Part shown: in pieces, positions 1-11,189 of the stretch
How the letters are laid out: each line of letters begins with the position of its first letter
How positions within the stretch are numbered: the stretch's first letter is position 1
From: Alisma plantago-aquatica
Taxonomy: Eukaryota; Streptophyta; Magnoliopsida; Alismatales; Alismataceae
Reading direction: 5' to 3'
Assembly (NCBI GenBank): GCA_963693085.1
Contig: OY856410.1
Span: 1,335,541,804 to 1,335,605,803, forward strand
Length of the DNA stretch: 64,000 nt
The notes under the pieces: model-generated
Database searches by the model: none
Told to the model about the DNA's origin: nothing
The model's input: only the letters and a program-made list of their open reading frames with translations
Position numbers and translations under genes: made by a program

Positions 1-382
1 TATTCTTTATTGTCACCTTGTTCAACTGTTTGTAGTCTATACACAACCTCATTGAACCATCCTTCTTTTTAACAAACAACATGGAAGCACCCCAAGGAGA
101 AGTGCTCGGCCTGATAAAACCCTTCTCTAACAATTCTTGTAACTGTTTCTTTAACTCTTGCATCTCTATTAGTGCCATTCTGTATGCTGACTATGCTATG
201 GGTTGTGTTCCAAGAACAAGATTGATCTCAAACTCAATCTCTCTAGGAGGGGGAATGCTAGGAAATTCCTCAGGAAAGACATCCTCAAATTCTTGCACCA
301 CTGGTACCTCCTGGATACTAGGACCTACTGCTTTGGTATCCACAACATGAGCTAAGAAAGCCTCACATCCTTGTCTCATCAA
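1..382 (-). pseudogene. Element A: protease-RT linker and N-terminal part of reverse transcriptase (chromovirus-like Ty3/gypsy)
   Basis: Reading leftwards, the frame gives a linker with EFEDVFPEEFP, then the RT entry region. The RT part shows [33 protein letters not shown] and QLNKVTIKN, the canonical first RT blocks of Ty3/gypsy pol. One stop (TAG) separates the linker from the RT blocks in the same frame. RT is cut by the window edge before its catalytic aspartates, so nothing can be said about activity. A one-base frame change near 385 separates it from the protease. It belongs to the same element as the gag at 1287-2012 and the LTR at 2211. The family assignment is secure; the chromovirus lineage is inferred from the PBS and the long LTR. 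Confidence 0.85.
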
Positions 383-386
383 CCGC

Positions 387-848
387 TCAAGCTGTCACAG
401 ATGACATCAAACATGTAGGAAGAATCTTCCTATCACTCTGAAAAATCCACTGTATATCTCCATCACGGAACGTCGCCACCTTAGTACTACAGTCCAAGAC
501 TACCTTGTATTTTTCCAAGGTATCCATTCCTAGGTTTACATCACAACCATGCATGTCAAGTGGCAAAAGATCCACTTGAATGTTGTGTCCAGAAAAAGAA
601 AGAACACAAGAAGGGTACACTTCCCACAACTTGACAAAATCAATCAAAGGAGTCTCTAGCCGCAGGTTATCAGATCTAAGGCTAACATGTAGATAACAAC
701 TACCTATCACCTCTATGGTGATAAAAGAGTGTGTCACACCCAGATCTACTAACACAGATATGAAACAAGAAGTAGAAAAATTAGAATGAAATAATTCCAT
801 CTGACCTGTCATGACTCGTGGATTGACCATTGTTTCCGACTGGGTCAT
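387..848 (-). pseudogene. Element A: retroviral-type aspartic protease domain
   Basis: A 153-codon open stretch contains VDLGVTHSFI, matching the aspartic protease active-site block of gypsy pol, where D-[ST]-G is usual; here the residue after Asp is Leu. Further on, LPLDMHGCDVNLGMDTLEKY matches the second conserved block (normally ILGMDWL) that precedes the RT linker. The enzyme would release gag and pol products inside the virus-like particle. It is in the same frame as the upstream gag (starts at 2012 and 848 differ by a multiple of three), so gag-pol was one long ORF. K at 20616-21041 carries a closely similar copy, including LDCSSK after the same block. Confidence 0.85.
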
Positions 849-1021
849 GGTATAGAATCTAGCTGTCGCCTGCTGCCGTCCACGTCCTCTGCTCGCCTAT
901 CCTGAGGATCCTACATGGGATGCCTGACCACATCCTATGCCACTACCAATATCAAACTGTCATTATTGTGATCCCTGTTAATTCTGCCTTAGCTTCTGAG
1001 TCACCTCCTCAACCTTCATAG

Positions 1022-1064
1022 GGCAATTCCATCTAATATGCCATGCCTGTTCACATTGATGACA
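1022..1064 (-). pseudogene. Element A: gag CCHC zinc knuckle
   Basis: The minus strand reads CHQCEQAWHIRWNCP, a CX2CX4HX4C zinc knuckle that in gag nucleocapsid binds element RNA. It lies between the gag capsid part and the protease in the same frame, with several stops in the surrounding linker. All four metal ligands are still present. Confidence 0.85.
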
Positions 1065-1286
1065 CACTCGGTTATCACTATGTGGTCTAAACGACCCTGT
1101 AACTAAGACTGATTATGAAATGCGAGCTCCTGTTGGTGGAAAACAATGACCTCTACCCCTACTCGGGGTCCACTGTGATGGTGCATGTGATCTTGGTTTA
1201 GTGAAGGTTGACCTTGGTTGTGATGACGGTGGGAAAAACCTTAGCTTATTAAAGCCTCCAGATGATTGCCTTTGAAACTGCATAGG

Positions 1287-2012
1287 TCACTTCTTACCAT
1301 TAGCTTCACGCTTCTCTATGGCAGACCTCTCAATCCTCTTGACAAATTCCATAAAGGTGGAAAAACTTTCCCTATTCTCCAAGGCTGATGTTGTAGTAGT
1401 CAACTCTGTACTCAGACCCTTCTCAAATCTCTGAATCCTTTCCTTGTCTGTTGCTTCCATGTGCACGCAGAACCTCAGAAGTTCCATAAACTTTGATTCA
1501 TACTCATTGATAGTTATAGCTCCCTGACGAATCTTCATGAACTGAGAGATTTTCTCATCTAGGTAGGTCTCTGGAAAATATCGACTAACAAATTCCCTTC
1601 AAAACTCTTCCCATACTATCACAACTCCTGGCCTTTTCTCCTCTTCTATGGCCCACCAGTGTCCAGCACAACCCTTCAACAAGTATACCACATGCTTAAC
1701 TTTGTCTTCTTTAGTGATGTTTAGGATTTTGAATGCCTTTTCCAGCTCAGTCAACCACATGTCAGCGTCTTCTAGATCAAAAGTACTTACATATTCAATA
1801 GCCCCAACACGTCTAAGATGTTCAAATGTCTTCTTGACACTTTGGGACTCCACATTAGAGGTGGCTACCGTAGCTTGAGGTGATGGCACTCTGTCAGGAA
1901 TATGTGTAATTGTGGCCATCATCTGTCTAAACATATGCTGAAACTCAGGATTGACCATCATTATTGGGTCTAGATGAGGCATTGCGGGCTGCTCTTGCCC
2001 TACTTCTAGCAC
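1287..2012 (-). pseudogene. Element A: gag capsid (retrotransposon gag domain)
   Basis: This is the capsid part of a Ty3/gypsy gag. It shows KTFEHLRRVGAIEY, a DMWLTELEKAFKIL segment, KVKHVVYLLKGCAGHWW and, after one in-frame TGA, REFVSRYFPETYLDEKISQF and then the IQRFEKGL helix. The order and spacing match plant gypsy gag domains, and K (19428-19775) carries the same blocks. The two open pieces (1599-2012 and 1287-1538) are in one frame, so the break is a point mutation to stop and not a deletion. The start at 2012 is only the first Met of the open stretch. The true N-terminus probably lies further towards the PBS at 2191-2205. Confidence 0.85.
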
Positions 2013-2190
2013 TCTCTCATCACGTGCCTACCTCCCAACACCTCCTCCTGGTGCTACATAACTACTCTCAACATGTTCTTCATGTCCTCTAGACCTATCT
2101 GCATAAGCATAAACTATGATCAGATATGTTAGATACATAAGAACAAACTCAAACCTAAGTCCAATGTCCCTGTAGAATCAGTAAACATAG

Positions 2191-2205
2191 AACTCTGATA
2201 CCAAC
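2191..2205 (-). other. Element A: primer binding site (tRNA-Met type)
   Basis: The minus strand reads TTGGTATCAGAGTT, matching the 3' end complement of initiator tRNA-Met used by many plant LTR retrotransposons. It is separated from the LTR end (TGTCACA at 2211) by five bases. This fixes element A as minus-oriented with its 5' LTR to the right. Confidence 0.85.
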
Positions 2206-2210
2206 TTAAC

Positions 2211-2781
2211 TGTGACACCTCATCATGCTAAATGACATTACTCAAAACATAAAACACGATCAACTATTAATTTATCACATAGTCAAAAATGCAGAATAAT
2301 TAAAACCGATTCCAACAATGTATATAAACTCTAGAACATTTATAAAAGGTCCATCATTCCATTCTCATATACTGTAACAAGTATTTACATATGGGTCCAA
2401 AGACCTCAGTCACATCCTACATACAAAATATATTTCACATGTACATTCCATATATTTGTAAACATTGGCATACATCCAAAATTTTGTGCTGATACAAGTA
2501 TATAATCTAGAAAACACATCCCATATCTGGACCTGAGAGTACAAGGACAACACTTGGACTCTACTACTAACATCTACAACTAACCAACCTTCTAAATCTA
2601 TTGATCACTAGGTTGGTTCTCTTCCACAACACAACCTTGACCTCGTTGCCCACGACCACCTAAAAAAATGTGGTGACCCACGGGTGAGACCTAGTCCCAG
2701 CGGGAGATATAACTCTATCCAACATATATTGATTATAACATATTAATCAATAGTAAATACATTGAGTAGTTAGGGTTTGGG
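2211..2781 (+). repeat. Left arm of a 571-bp inverted repeat inside the LTR of A
   Basis: Bases 2211-2781 match the reverse complement of 5020-5590 closely and without large gaps. Shared landmarks are 'tgtgacacctcatca', 'tggtgacccacgggtgag' and 'acattgagtagttagggt'. The loop between the arms is about 2.2 kb. Confidence 0.9.
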
Positions 2782-4438
2782 ATCTGACCTACTCTATAGA
2801 GGCGATTTATATAACATTCTTCACTTATACTGCTTACTAGAAGCTTGTTAGTTCATGTTTATGCCTTAGTGTGTTGAATTAAGCATAGAGAAACCATGCT
2901 TGTTTAGAATTACGAATTTTTGTGGTGTTCCCTATTTTGTTCCAGTTCTATACGAACTTGTAAACATGTCTATGACCTTTCTAAAATGTAACATGATCTG
3001 GGACAGGTTGATAGCAACAACCTATGGTGCTAAGCACAAAACAATTGATGGTTCAAATTAGGGTTGTCAAGCTATTTCCTTCCCTATCACACAACCGATG
3101 GTCATACCATTCAACAACTAATGGTGTTGCTATCTTGGCAACTGATGTTCGTGATCAAGGGTGTCAAATTTATGGTGACAACATATGGTCACCCCCGTAG
3201 TTCCGGTTTTGGCTCAATTAGACGTTTAATTATCATCCACTAAGTATTCTAATGATGTTATCAATTGATGATGGCATTACCTTAATATTTGATAGTGTTA
3301 ATTGAATGTATTATTGATCTAACAAACAATGGTGATATAATGATCACAATTAATGGTGGATAAGGTCATCACCATTTATGATGAGTTAAGAATGTAATTG
3401 TAGATTTGACTAAACCTTGAACCAATGGTTTCTTAGTTCAATTGATCTAATGGTTAGACCTATACTTCAATTGATACTCTTGAACAATGAACCTTATCCA
3501 ATGAATAATATTGGATGCTTTAACATCCAATGGATTAGAATAAATCACATGGTATTATATGTGGGTCCTAGTGATTATAATTTGATTGTTCAATACCATT
3601 AATTTGTAGTCTTACCTTTGCCATCATATAGTTATATTTGATAAATAGCTATAATAAGTGAATGTGTAACTCCCATGTAATCTAGGTTGTTATACCTAAC
3701 CTTAATGTAATTATATGATGTTGATTGGTTATAATCAGACCTCTTGAATGATTAATGTGATAATGAATTACACTCTTCTTGTGTTGAAACCTCAATGTAG
3801 TACTATTTGAATATCATAGTGCCTTGCCATGTTAGTATCTATTGACACATATGTGCTAATGATATTTTGAGCCTTGTTTAAGGCATGGAATGATGATGAT
3901 AACCTTACTATGAATAATGTGATGGTCTTAACAACCTTTGGGCATGTTTGAAGCCATGATTGAGGTGAAATCCTCTTCATGTTCCACTAAGGGTTAAAAC
4001 CCTGGAACTTGTGATAAGATATTGGTATCCTGTAAAAGTATGATGATAAGTGTGGTCCATTAATTTGCAATGAATGATAGCATGTAGTAATGTGATTAAG
4101 ATTTATATCTCAAATGTTTTATATCTTTTGAAGTTGTTATGCATATACTCTTGTTAGAGAAGAATTAGGGATTGAATGTCTATTTGTATGATTTAGCCTT
4201 AATTCACCCAATTGGCATAACTAATTAAGTGAAACTCTAATCACAAAGTGCCTTGTGCCATAGATCTATTTGAGTGTCAGGAATTTCTGGATAGTGAAAT
4301 GAGTATTCCTAAGGGATACTCGGAGCACATATTGATGAGTATGCAGGGTGCTTGTCATCCTGAATTCAAGTGTTAGGGAGGATGACAATGGTCATACCTA
4401 GCCCTCAGTTTGAGAATGACTGCAGTCATATCTCAATG

Positions 4439-4549
<111 letters not shown>

Positions 4550-5019
4550 ACATTGGAGGACAACTGTGGTTGTACCTCAGATGGTAGAGTATGCGTACCT
4601 GCCTCCTTTCACTAGTGTCATGACCTGTACCAAGGATGGGCTAGGCTGTTAGCAGCTTGACCTTATGTGTCACTGAGGCAGACCCGTACCGACTGGGGGC
4701 AGAGAAGATCTTAGGAGTCTGGATCTTCCTAGATCTTGTATGGCACTGATTTCGAATTAGTAGTGGTCAGTTGGGATTTGAGTGGTATTACTCAAATCCC
4801 TCAGGGCAATGTAACAAAAGAAGTGATACCATCCATGTAGTATAATTTCTAGGGTTTAATACGTGTCACATTGGTTGATTAACCCTTGTCTTGTCTTTAC
4901 ACTACATAGTTCTTACATGATGCAGACTTATGAAAATTGTGCAATTCTACTTGATGTTACAATTATTTGCTTAACTGCTTAGTATGATTAAACTATGCAA
5001 TCTATTCATATTGCTAATT

Positions 5020-5590
5020 CAATACCCTAACTACTCAATGTATTTACCGTTAATTAATATGTTATAATCAATATATGCTGGAGAGAGTTATATCTCTCGC
5101 TGGGACTGGGTCTCACCCGTGGGTCACCACATTTTTTTTAGGTGGTTGCGGGCAACGAGGTCGAGGTCGTACTATGGAAGATATCCAACCTGGTGATCAA
5201 TAGATTCAGAAGGTTGGTTAGTTGTAGATGTTAGTAGTAGAGTCCTAGTGTTGTCCTTGTATTCTTAGGTCTAGGTATGGGATGTGTTTTCTAGATGATA
5301 TACTTGTATCAACACAAAATTTTGGTAGTATGCCAATGTTTGTAAATATATGGAATGTACATGTGTAATATCTTTTGTATGCAGGATGTGACTGAGGTCT
5401 TTGGACCCATATGTAAATGCTTGTTACAGTATATGAGAATGGAACTGTGGACCTTTTGTAAATGTTATAGAGTTTATTTACATTGTTTGAATTGGTTTTA
5501 ATTATTCCGCATTTTTTACTATGTGATAAATTAGTAGTTGATCGTGTTTTCTATTTTGAGTAATCTCATTTAGCGTGATGAGGTGTCACA
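5020..5590 (-). repeat. Right arm of the 571-bp inverted repeat
   Basis: This is the reverse-complement partner of 2211-2781. It ends exactly at an LTR terminus (ggtgtcaca, 5582-5590). The next five bases, TTGGG (5591-5595), also occur at 2777-2781 just left of the inverted segment, so that segment is bracketed by a 5-bp direct repeat. Confidence 0.9.
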
Positions 5591-5935
5591 TTGGGTATCC
5601 CCATGTCAAAACATATCCTACAACCTTTGTGAGGAGAATATATCCAAGGTAGGCACCATGTCAAAACATGGTCCAATAGACGAAAAGGAGAAGAATAAAG
5701 GTAGGGTTCCAAAGGAAAAAATGTGATCAAGAAGGTAGAGCCACTTACCACAAAGAAAAACCGCCAAGAATCATCACAAGGAAGGTGATGAAGCCCAAAA
5801 GGACCACATGCAAGGTCGATCGACCTCCAAGGCACCTAAGATTAGTCCTTCTTGCTCCTCAAAGATCCAAGGACGAACACAAGAGAATGGAGTAGAAGAA
5901 GGGTCGAAAAGATCACTTGCATGAAGGGGAAAGGG

Positions 5936-5946
5936 GTTATATATTC
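5936..5946 (-). promoter_or_regulatory. Possible TATA box of the A LTR
   Basis: The minus strand reads GAATATATAACCCC about 740 bases inside the LTR start at 6682. The LTRs of E (45990) and D (50800) have TATATAA-type sequences at comparable positions in the same orientation, which supports a U3 promoter here. Confidence 0.45.
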
Positions 5947-6682
5947 AAAGGAGGATGCAAGTAAGGTAGGGGTGAGGTGTCAACATAAAAAACCACCAAA
6001 GAGACACTTGTCCACAAAGAAACCAACATGCAACCACTATAACCATGCATGCAACCTATGGTAATAAAACCTAGGTGGGGTCTTAACCACTTGGGACACC
6101 ACCACCCTAGAGGTCGAAACAAACACCAAGACACTTTGTCTCGACCACAACAAAAGGTCACAGAATAAACCTGGTTGAGACACACCACAAGAAGACAACC
6201 ATCTAGACCAAAAACACATCAAAACCATCAAGTTCAAAACAAACCACTAAAACAAGGTTTATTGGTCAAAATACACACAAAGCACACCAACATGGTCGAG
6301 ACAAAGGTCACAACACCCAACCAAGCTCAACATGGTTTACACCAAGCAAACCCTAGAAACCCTAACATCACCACATGATGCCACCTCATCAACCAAGGTC
6401 CAACAAGATGCCCCATAGAATCATTCTATCTCTCATGATGCTACAACACTAAGGGCACACCCAACATGTGACAAATTTCATGATAACCCCTCAACATGGG
6501 TATATTGCAACTTGGTTTAAAATAAGAATTCAAAGCTCAAACATCATCAAAACATGACCAAATTGAGAACATAAGATTGTCACGTGTTAGACAAGCATAT
6601 CAAAGGATTAGATTAACATTATAAGTATCTTATTAAGAAAAGCAAGTATACTCAAGCATTAAGCTAGGTCAGGGGCCTTACA

Positions 6683-7439
6683 CTTCCATTCTTAGTTCAT
6701 TGGATTTGAGAAATAGGGAGTGAATCTAGACTTCATCTTCATGATATCACCCTCTAAAAAGATGAGTTTATCAGTATAATAGTAACTCATTTTTACTATG
6801 GGCAATAAATGGTTTGTCTTCTTAAATCTATAGAAATTTTTCTCTTTCTCCTTACCTAGACACTTGTTGATGTCAGGTTTCTCACATCCACAAATCAATC
6901 CCGTTTATCCTCTATGAAGTTGGCGAGGACCCTAGGATACCCAAGGTTGTGTTCTATATAAGTCACTAGGCCTCCCATGTAGAGTTTTTTTGGTCCCTCT
7001 GGACTGCTTGCCACAGCTAGCTTGTCAATTAATAGCCATTTGATGTTTACTGATTTCATTTCCATAATGCTCCACAAGATGTGAAGGTTAGCTCTAGTTA
7101 TGTTCCCTATGTCAGGTTTGTAAAATGATTCACATGGAATGATTATATGGATGACAAGCATAATTCTAGAGTGCATTTGGGAAGCCTTCGACCGTCTGGG
7201 TTATGAAGCAGTTTTCCTGTCAGACACTCCCAAGTTTTGTTAGTATTGGAACCTCTGACGTCTCTATAAGGTTTTGCCATGTGGAAAGTGTAGCATTTTA
7301 AATCAATTGATAGAATATTGAGTTTAGCATCTTCTTTGTCAGTATGAATTCCTTCTTAATTTCTGACATTACCAATTTGTAAGGTCCTCCTCATTATCGA
7401 AATTCTTATTTATCCATTGGGATCTTTAAATATGACATA
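6683..7439 (-). pseudogene. Degraded plant retroelement ORF, left part (function unknown)
   Basis: Two short open stretches on the minus strand (6692-6898 and 6895-7176) overlap end to end and read as one decayed protein. The first has ANLHILWSIMEMKSVNIKWL and KLYMGGLVTYIEHNLGYP. The second is lysine-rich, with YYYTDKLIFLEGDIMKMK. The pattern resembles the extra, non-enzymatic ORFs that accompany plant Athila/Tat-like elements (Pfam-style 'putative plant transposon protein'), but this is from memory of the pattern only. The LTR of A is inserted at its left edge and a Cassandra-like TRIM at its right edge. The region 7177-7439 continues with stops in every frame. Confidence 0.4.
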
Positions 7440-7570
7440 TGTAACACTCGAGTCCAATGCCAAAGATATTGTAGAGTTTTATGAATGAAGAATGGCCCCC
7501 ACAAATGCCACTGGCCTCAACTATTTGCTTTTTCTTCAATCACACACAACCCGAGATCAACTTCCTGATA

Positions 7571-7637
7571 GGTCACCCATCCTAGGACTACTCTAGGATG
7601 AGCACACTTAACCATATAGTTTTTAGTGATGGGCTCC
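7571..7637 (-). repeat. 5S-rRNA-like segment in the left TRIM repeat
   Basis: The plus strand reads ggtcacccatcctagg, then actactct, then gcacacttaac, then gtgatgggctcc. In order and spacing this is the reverse complement of the 3' half of plant 5S rRNA, including the AAGCGUGCUUGGGC / GGGAUGGGUGACC region. It includes the area of the RNA polymerase III internal promoter. It is a decayed copy within an LTR, not a 5S gene. Confidence 0.75.
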
Positions 7638-7944
7638 CTGAAAAGTAGGTTCACCTTGGTAATATGGGTAGTCCAAGATCATTTAGCTAAGGCCTAAAAT
7701 CTTGGGATGTTGCAATTTCCCTCACTTACACTCTTGACATCCTCATCAAGGATCAACTATATGGTCTCATAATCTTTCTCCATTTTAGTGTAAACCCAAA
7801 CAACTCATGTACACCCAACTTCCAATCACGGATACCAGCTCAAGGGTGGTCCATCACCATAGATAGCCCTTTCCAACATGCATGAACCACACATCTCAAA
7901 GACCGGCATGCCACACGGTCATGTGGACCCCACCTACTACAGAG

Positions 7945-7963
7945 GAATCAGCTCGAACACCAT
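7945..7963 (-). other. Degenerate PBS of the TRIM
   Basis: The minus strand reads TGGTGTTCGAGCTGATTCC directly inside the right-hand repeat. This resembles the tRNA-Met site TGGTATCAGAGC with substitutions and an insertion. Confidence 0.45.
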
Positions 7964-8087
7964 TTGTAGAACCCGAGCTCACTTCCCAAGGTTCTAGTAG
8001 AGTTCTATGAATTACTACTAGCCCCAAAAAGAACCTCAACTTTTTGTTTTGTCCTCACTTATGCTCAACATGGGTTCAACTTCTCGA

Positions 8088-8156
8088 CACATTACCCATG
8101 ATAGTACTAATCTAGGCCAAGCATGCTTAGCTGTAGAGTTCTTAATGATGGGTTCC
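8088..8156 (-). repeat. 5S-rRNA-like segment in the right TRIM repeat
   Basis: The plus strand reads attacccatgatagtacta, then ggccaagcatgcttag, then gtagagttctt, then gatgggttcc. This follows the reverse complement of plant 5S rRNA closely over about 70 bases (TAGTACTA, CCAAGCACGCTTAAC, GGAGTTCTGATGGGATCC in the reference pattern). It is better preserved than the copy at 7571. Confidence 0.8.
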
Positions 8157-8250
8157 TTGAAAAGGAGGTGGACCTTGGTGACATGGGTAGTCCAATCATT
8201 TCTTTTAAGATCATTTTATATGAGTCCTCAAATCCCATGATTTTTCAACA

Positions 8251-9000
8251 TCAATTCTAGAGTAAGGTCCTCATATGACCTTTGGTCACTAAAATAGATC
8301 TTGTAGAGGTTTGGGGCATACATGAACTCATTCACCTTGTTGTAGATTCTCAAATGTTTCAGAGTGTAAATGCATCCATGTTGTGTCATCTTGAATGTTC
8401 TCCTCTTATCCATTGCCTCCCAACTCCTTTGGTTCTCATCATCCATGGGTTCAAAATAATAGTCAAGTTGTAGTGAGTATTTTGTTGCTAGTACACCTAT
8501 GATGTTTGTCACAACCTCAGATGGTTTTTTGGTGTGCTTTGCTCAATGTTGCTTTTTCTTTGTGTCTTTCCATTCTCCTTTATTGGTACAGTTATATTCA
8601 CTTCTCCAATGATGGGGAGGAGGTTGACTATCTTCTTTTTTGGGTTGTGCAACCTCATCAGGAGGGAAGTTTTCAGAAGATTCAGTCACTTCTGAATCAA
8701 TAGTATGTGAAAGTTCTTGAGGGTTTGATGCTTGATGTTTCTTCAAACAGTATTCCTCATACATAGACTTCCTTCTATCTATTATAGGATCACCATGTTC
8801 CTCTATGTATCTTGCAGCTTCTGCCTTCAGGTTTTCCACCGTTTGAATTTTTTTCCTTTTGTAGTTGTTCCTTCAGAGTGGCCACCTCCTTCATTCTTTT
8901 AGGCAGAGTTGGTGGTAGGTATGACCTGGGGAGTCATGTGTTCCTAGATATACTAACAAGGTGCAATGTAGATATGTATGTATCTCTTGCAAAAGGATAG
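8251..9000 (-). pseudogene. Degraded plant retroelement ORF, right part (coiled-coil-like, function unknown)
   Basis: Minus-strand reading gives KRMKEVATLKEQLQKEKNS, a likely coiled coil, then ARYIEEHGDPIIDRRKSMYE, an acidic Ser/Pro-rich linker with QPPPHHW, and DYYFEPMDDENQRSWEAMDK. It ends TQHGCIYTLKHLRIYNKVNE and YEDLTLELM. The pieces 8543-8839 and 8228-8512 lie in different frames. It probably joins the piece at 6683-7439, the TRIM at 7440-8250 being inserted between them. It lies downstream of the integrase of F in the same orientation, the place where Athila-like elements carry a third, env-position ORF. I do not recognise a defined domain. Confidence 0.4.
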
Positions 9001-9460
9001 GGTTTGATTAGTGATAATCCAGTTGTCCCTATCTAATACGTAATTATACTAATATTAATAGACAATGCAAATCTAAGCTTGATGAACTAAGGAAAAACTA
9101 AGTAGTGCATGTATCTATAAACCTAATGAAAATACAAGGAAAGGAACCAATGAAAATCTATCCATATGAACTAATGAGAAGGATCAGGCGATCTCTTTCG
9201 ATGAAACGAGCAACGATAGGCGAAATAAAAGGTGTAGATCTTCTTTCATTAATCAAAGAATGAGTCTAAAGGCTAACATGAGTAGGGAAAAAGAATGGTC
9301 GATGTGGATCGTCAGGGGTAATGTTGATCAAAATCATCTAAGGATTTTTTGGGAATTGGGAAAAGAAAAATGCAGATAAGATCAAACTCTAACAAAACTA
9401 AATGGGTGTGGGAAATTGTTGTCAAATAAGATTTAGATTGATGATAGTAGAAAAGGTAAG

Positions 9461-9582
9461 GTTTCCATGCTCTGTATGGTCAGAATGCAACAACTACTCA
9501 TCAGCAAATGATAGTGATCGACTTTCCTCACTCTATGTGGTCAGAATGCAACAACTACTCATCAACAAATGAGAACAATCGA
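9461..9582. repeat. Two-copy tandem duplication, 61-bp period
   Basis: The core 'gtcagaatgcaacaactac' followed by 'tcatca' recurs 61 bases apart (9479 and 9540). The flanks also match ('ctctgtatg' / 'ctctatgtg' before it, and 'caaatga', 'atcgac' after it). Confidence 0.9.
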
Positions 9583-9979
9583 CAATGATCATTTGTTCAT
9601 TGTGGCTTGCAACTACATGTCTCTTTGCAAAGGTGATAGAGATGATGATCGCAAGAAAATCCCAGTGAGGTTCTCTATGAAATCGAGGAGATGAGCTGTA
9701 TTTAGATTCCTACTTGGGGGAAGCTAGATTCGAGCAAGTTTCATCCAATAATGGCATAAGGTAGATGATGAATGACAAATAGAGGTCAAAGGTAGCTCAA
9801 GTGATGGAGGAAGGTGTCAATATTAGGGTGAGGTCTTCTTAGTTCTCCTTCTTAGTTTTTTAGGGTTTTCTAGGGTATGTTCATAGGCCCCTCTGAAGGC
9901 TTCTATACCTTAGGGATTAATAGGTAGAAGGACTCAAGTTTTTTTAATTGACACACTAATATCGAGATGATAGGAATCT

Positions 9980-10345
9980 CCTATCAATGAAAATGTAGCT
10001 TGTTCGTAGTGTTGAAACTTTGTCATAACATTTGTCGATGGAATATGTTAGGTAATCGAACAATGAAAGAGAAGGCATAAAAAATTGATGGCTACTTTGG
10101 CTCTCATGTGTTGATGGAAAACCAACTTCATTGAATGATGAAAACCACCAATAATCCCTACTGATGGAGCATTGGTAACATTCACTGATGGAAAATCATA
10201 GGTTATCTATCAATGGATCTTATGAGCCTCATACACTGATGGGAGTGTTACTTATGTCAATCGATGGCAATGAAGGGCTTCTCTTCCAATGAAAGTCATG
10301 CCTTAAGGAATTGATCATAATATGCTTTCATGAACTGATGAAGGT
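9980..10345. repeat. Degenerate array of a (T)GATGGA motif in element F
   Basis: The heptamer tGATGGa or one-base variants recurs roughly every 25-40 bases about ten times, for example attgatggc, gttgatgga, actgatgga (twice), actgatggg and atcgatggc. Spacing is irregular, so it is not a simple tandem repeat. Similar arrays with different motifs sit near the LTR regions of the other Athila-like elements here. Confidence 0.6.
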
Positions 10346-10588
10346 GTTCTTCCTTGTTGTTTTCATCAATATCTGAGTCCTTTTAACAAATAAATTTCAC
10401 ATCATCAGTTCAACTTGTCATTGATCAATTGAATGGGTGTGTCATATATTAAAAATCTCATTAAAGTAATATTGCAGGAGAAAAGAAAAATGATTGGATA
10501 TGCATATTGAAAGCAAAGGCTAATCTATCAAAAAGGGAAACTTGAAAATTCTAGGATTTATATATATACAAATAAGGTAAGAGATCTT

Positions 10589-10606
10589 GGGTTGCCTCCC
10601 AAGGAG
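10589..10606 (-). other. Post-integrase conserved string of element F
   Basis: The plus strand reads gggttgcctcccaaggagcgct, the reverse complement of the AGCGCTCC..GGGAGGCAACCC string found just after integrase in many Athila/Tat-like elements. I has the same string at 28253-28268, and G has gggaggcaacccg at 63029. It marks the end of pol. Confidence 0.65.
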
Positions 10607-11189
10607 CGCTAATTTTGAGCCATTAACTTGACTTTCTTTGATTTTTAAGGATGGGCCAATGGTTCTTGAGCTACATATCAGCTCTCCTCATGAATGCTTC
10701 ATTTTCAATGTACCACTTTACCATGTGGTTATTCATTAGGAAAGTCCCAAATTTCTCACTGTAAAAATCCATCATCCTCAATGGATAGATCTTTGTGGCA
10801 ATGAACCACCATGACCATCTTTACCATGCTTTTCTTAAAAATAACCTAATGGAAGAATGAGAAAGGAGGACTTTGTCTCTCTTTAACATCCTTTCTTTTT
10901 ATGTGTGAATAAAGTCACACCTTGTTTCTTTCCTTATATATATGTGCATTCCCATAAGCATGCAATCTCATCTCTTCTAGTTCTAGAGCTGTAGGGTTCT
11001 TTTCTTCCCTACTAAGTTTGTATCCATATTGAGGGAGTTGATATCCCTGAAAGCTTTGTGCTCCAATTCTAATGGTAGGTGGCATTCTTTTCCATATATC
11101 GATCTATATGAAGTGGTACCTATAGGTGTCTTGTATGTTGTTTAGTATGCCCAAAAGTCATCACTGACTTGATGGACCAATCCTTCCTT

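Larger units (their letters stand above)
7440..8250 (-). mobile_element. Cassandra-like TRIM retrotransposon (no coding capacity)
   Basis: Two direct repeats of about 275 and 286 bp (7440-7714, 7965-8250) flank a 250-bp centre with no ORF. On the plus strand the repeats begin TGTAACACTCGAG and TGTAGAACCCGAGC and end GATGTTGCA and TTTTCAACA. The orientation is minus. Left of the right-hand repeat lies a degenerate tRNA-Met PBS (7945-7963), and right of the left-hand repeat is a purine-rich tract (AGTGAGGGAAAT on the minus strand). Both repeats contain about 65-70 bases resembling plant 5S rRNA, the hallmark of Cassandra TRIMs. The two repeats differ at many sites, so the insertion is old. I could not find a clear target duplication. 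Confidence 0.75.
9001..10589 (-). mobile_element. 3' non-coding region of Athila-like element F
   Basis: No coding region is visible. On the minus strand this follows the integrase and the 'gggaggcaaccca' string at 10590. It contains the short-motif array at 9980-10345 and a 61-bp tandem duplication at 9461-9582. I looked for a copy of the 5' LTR of F (from 16951) and could not recognise one, so the 3' LTR is either diverged or missing. Confidence 0.4.

Noticed and set aside
7571..8156. 5S rRNA genes
   Set aside because: The 5S-like segments are partial, decayed and sit inside the direct repeats of a TRIM; no full 5S gene or terminator is present.
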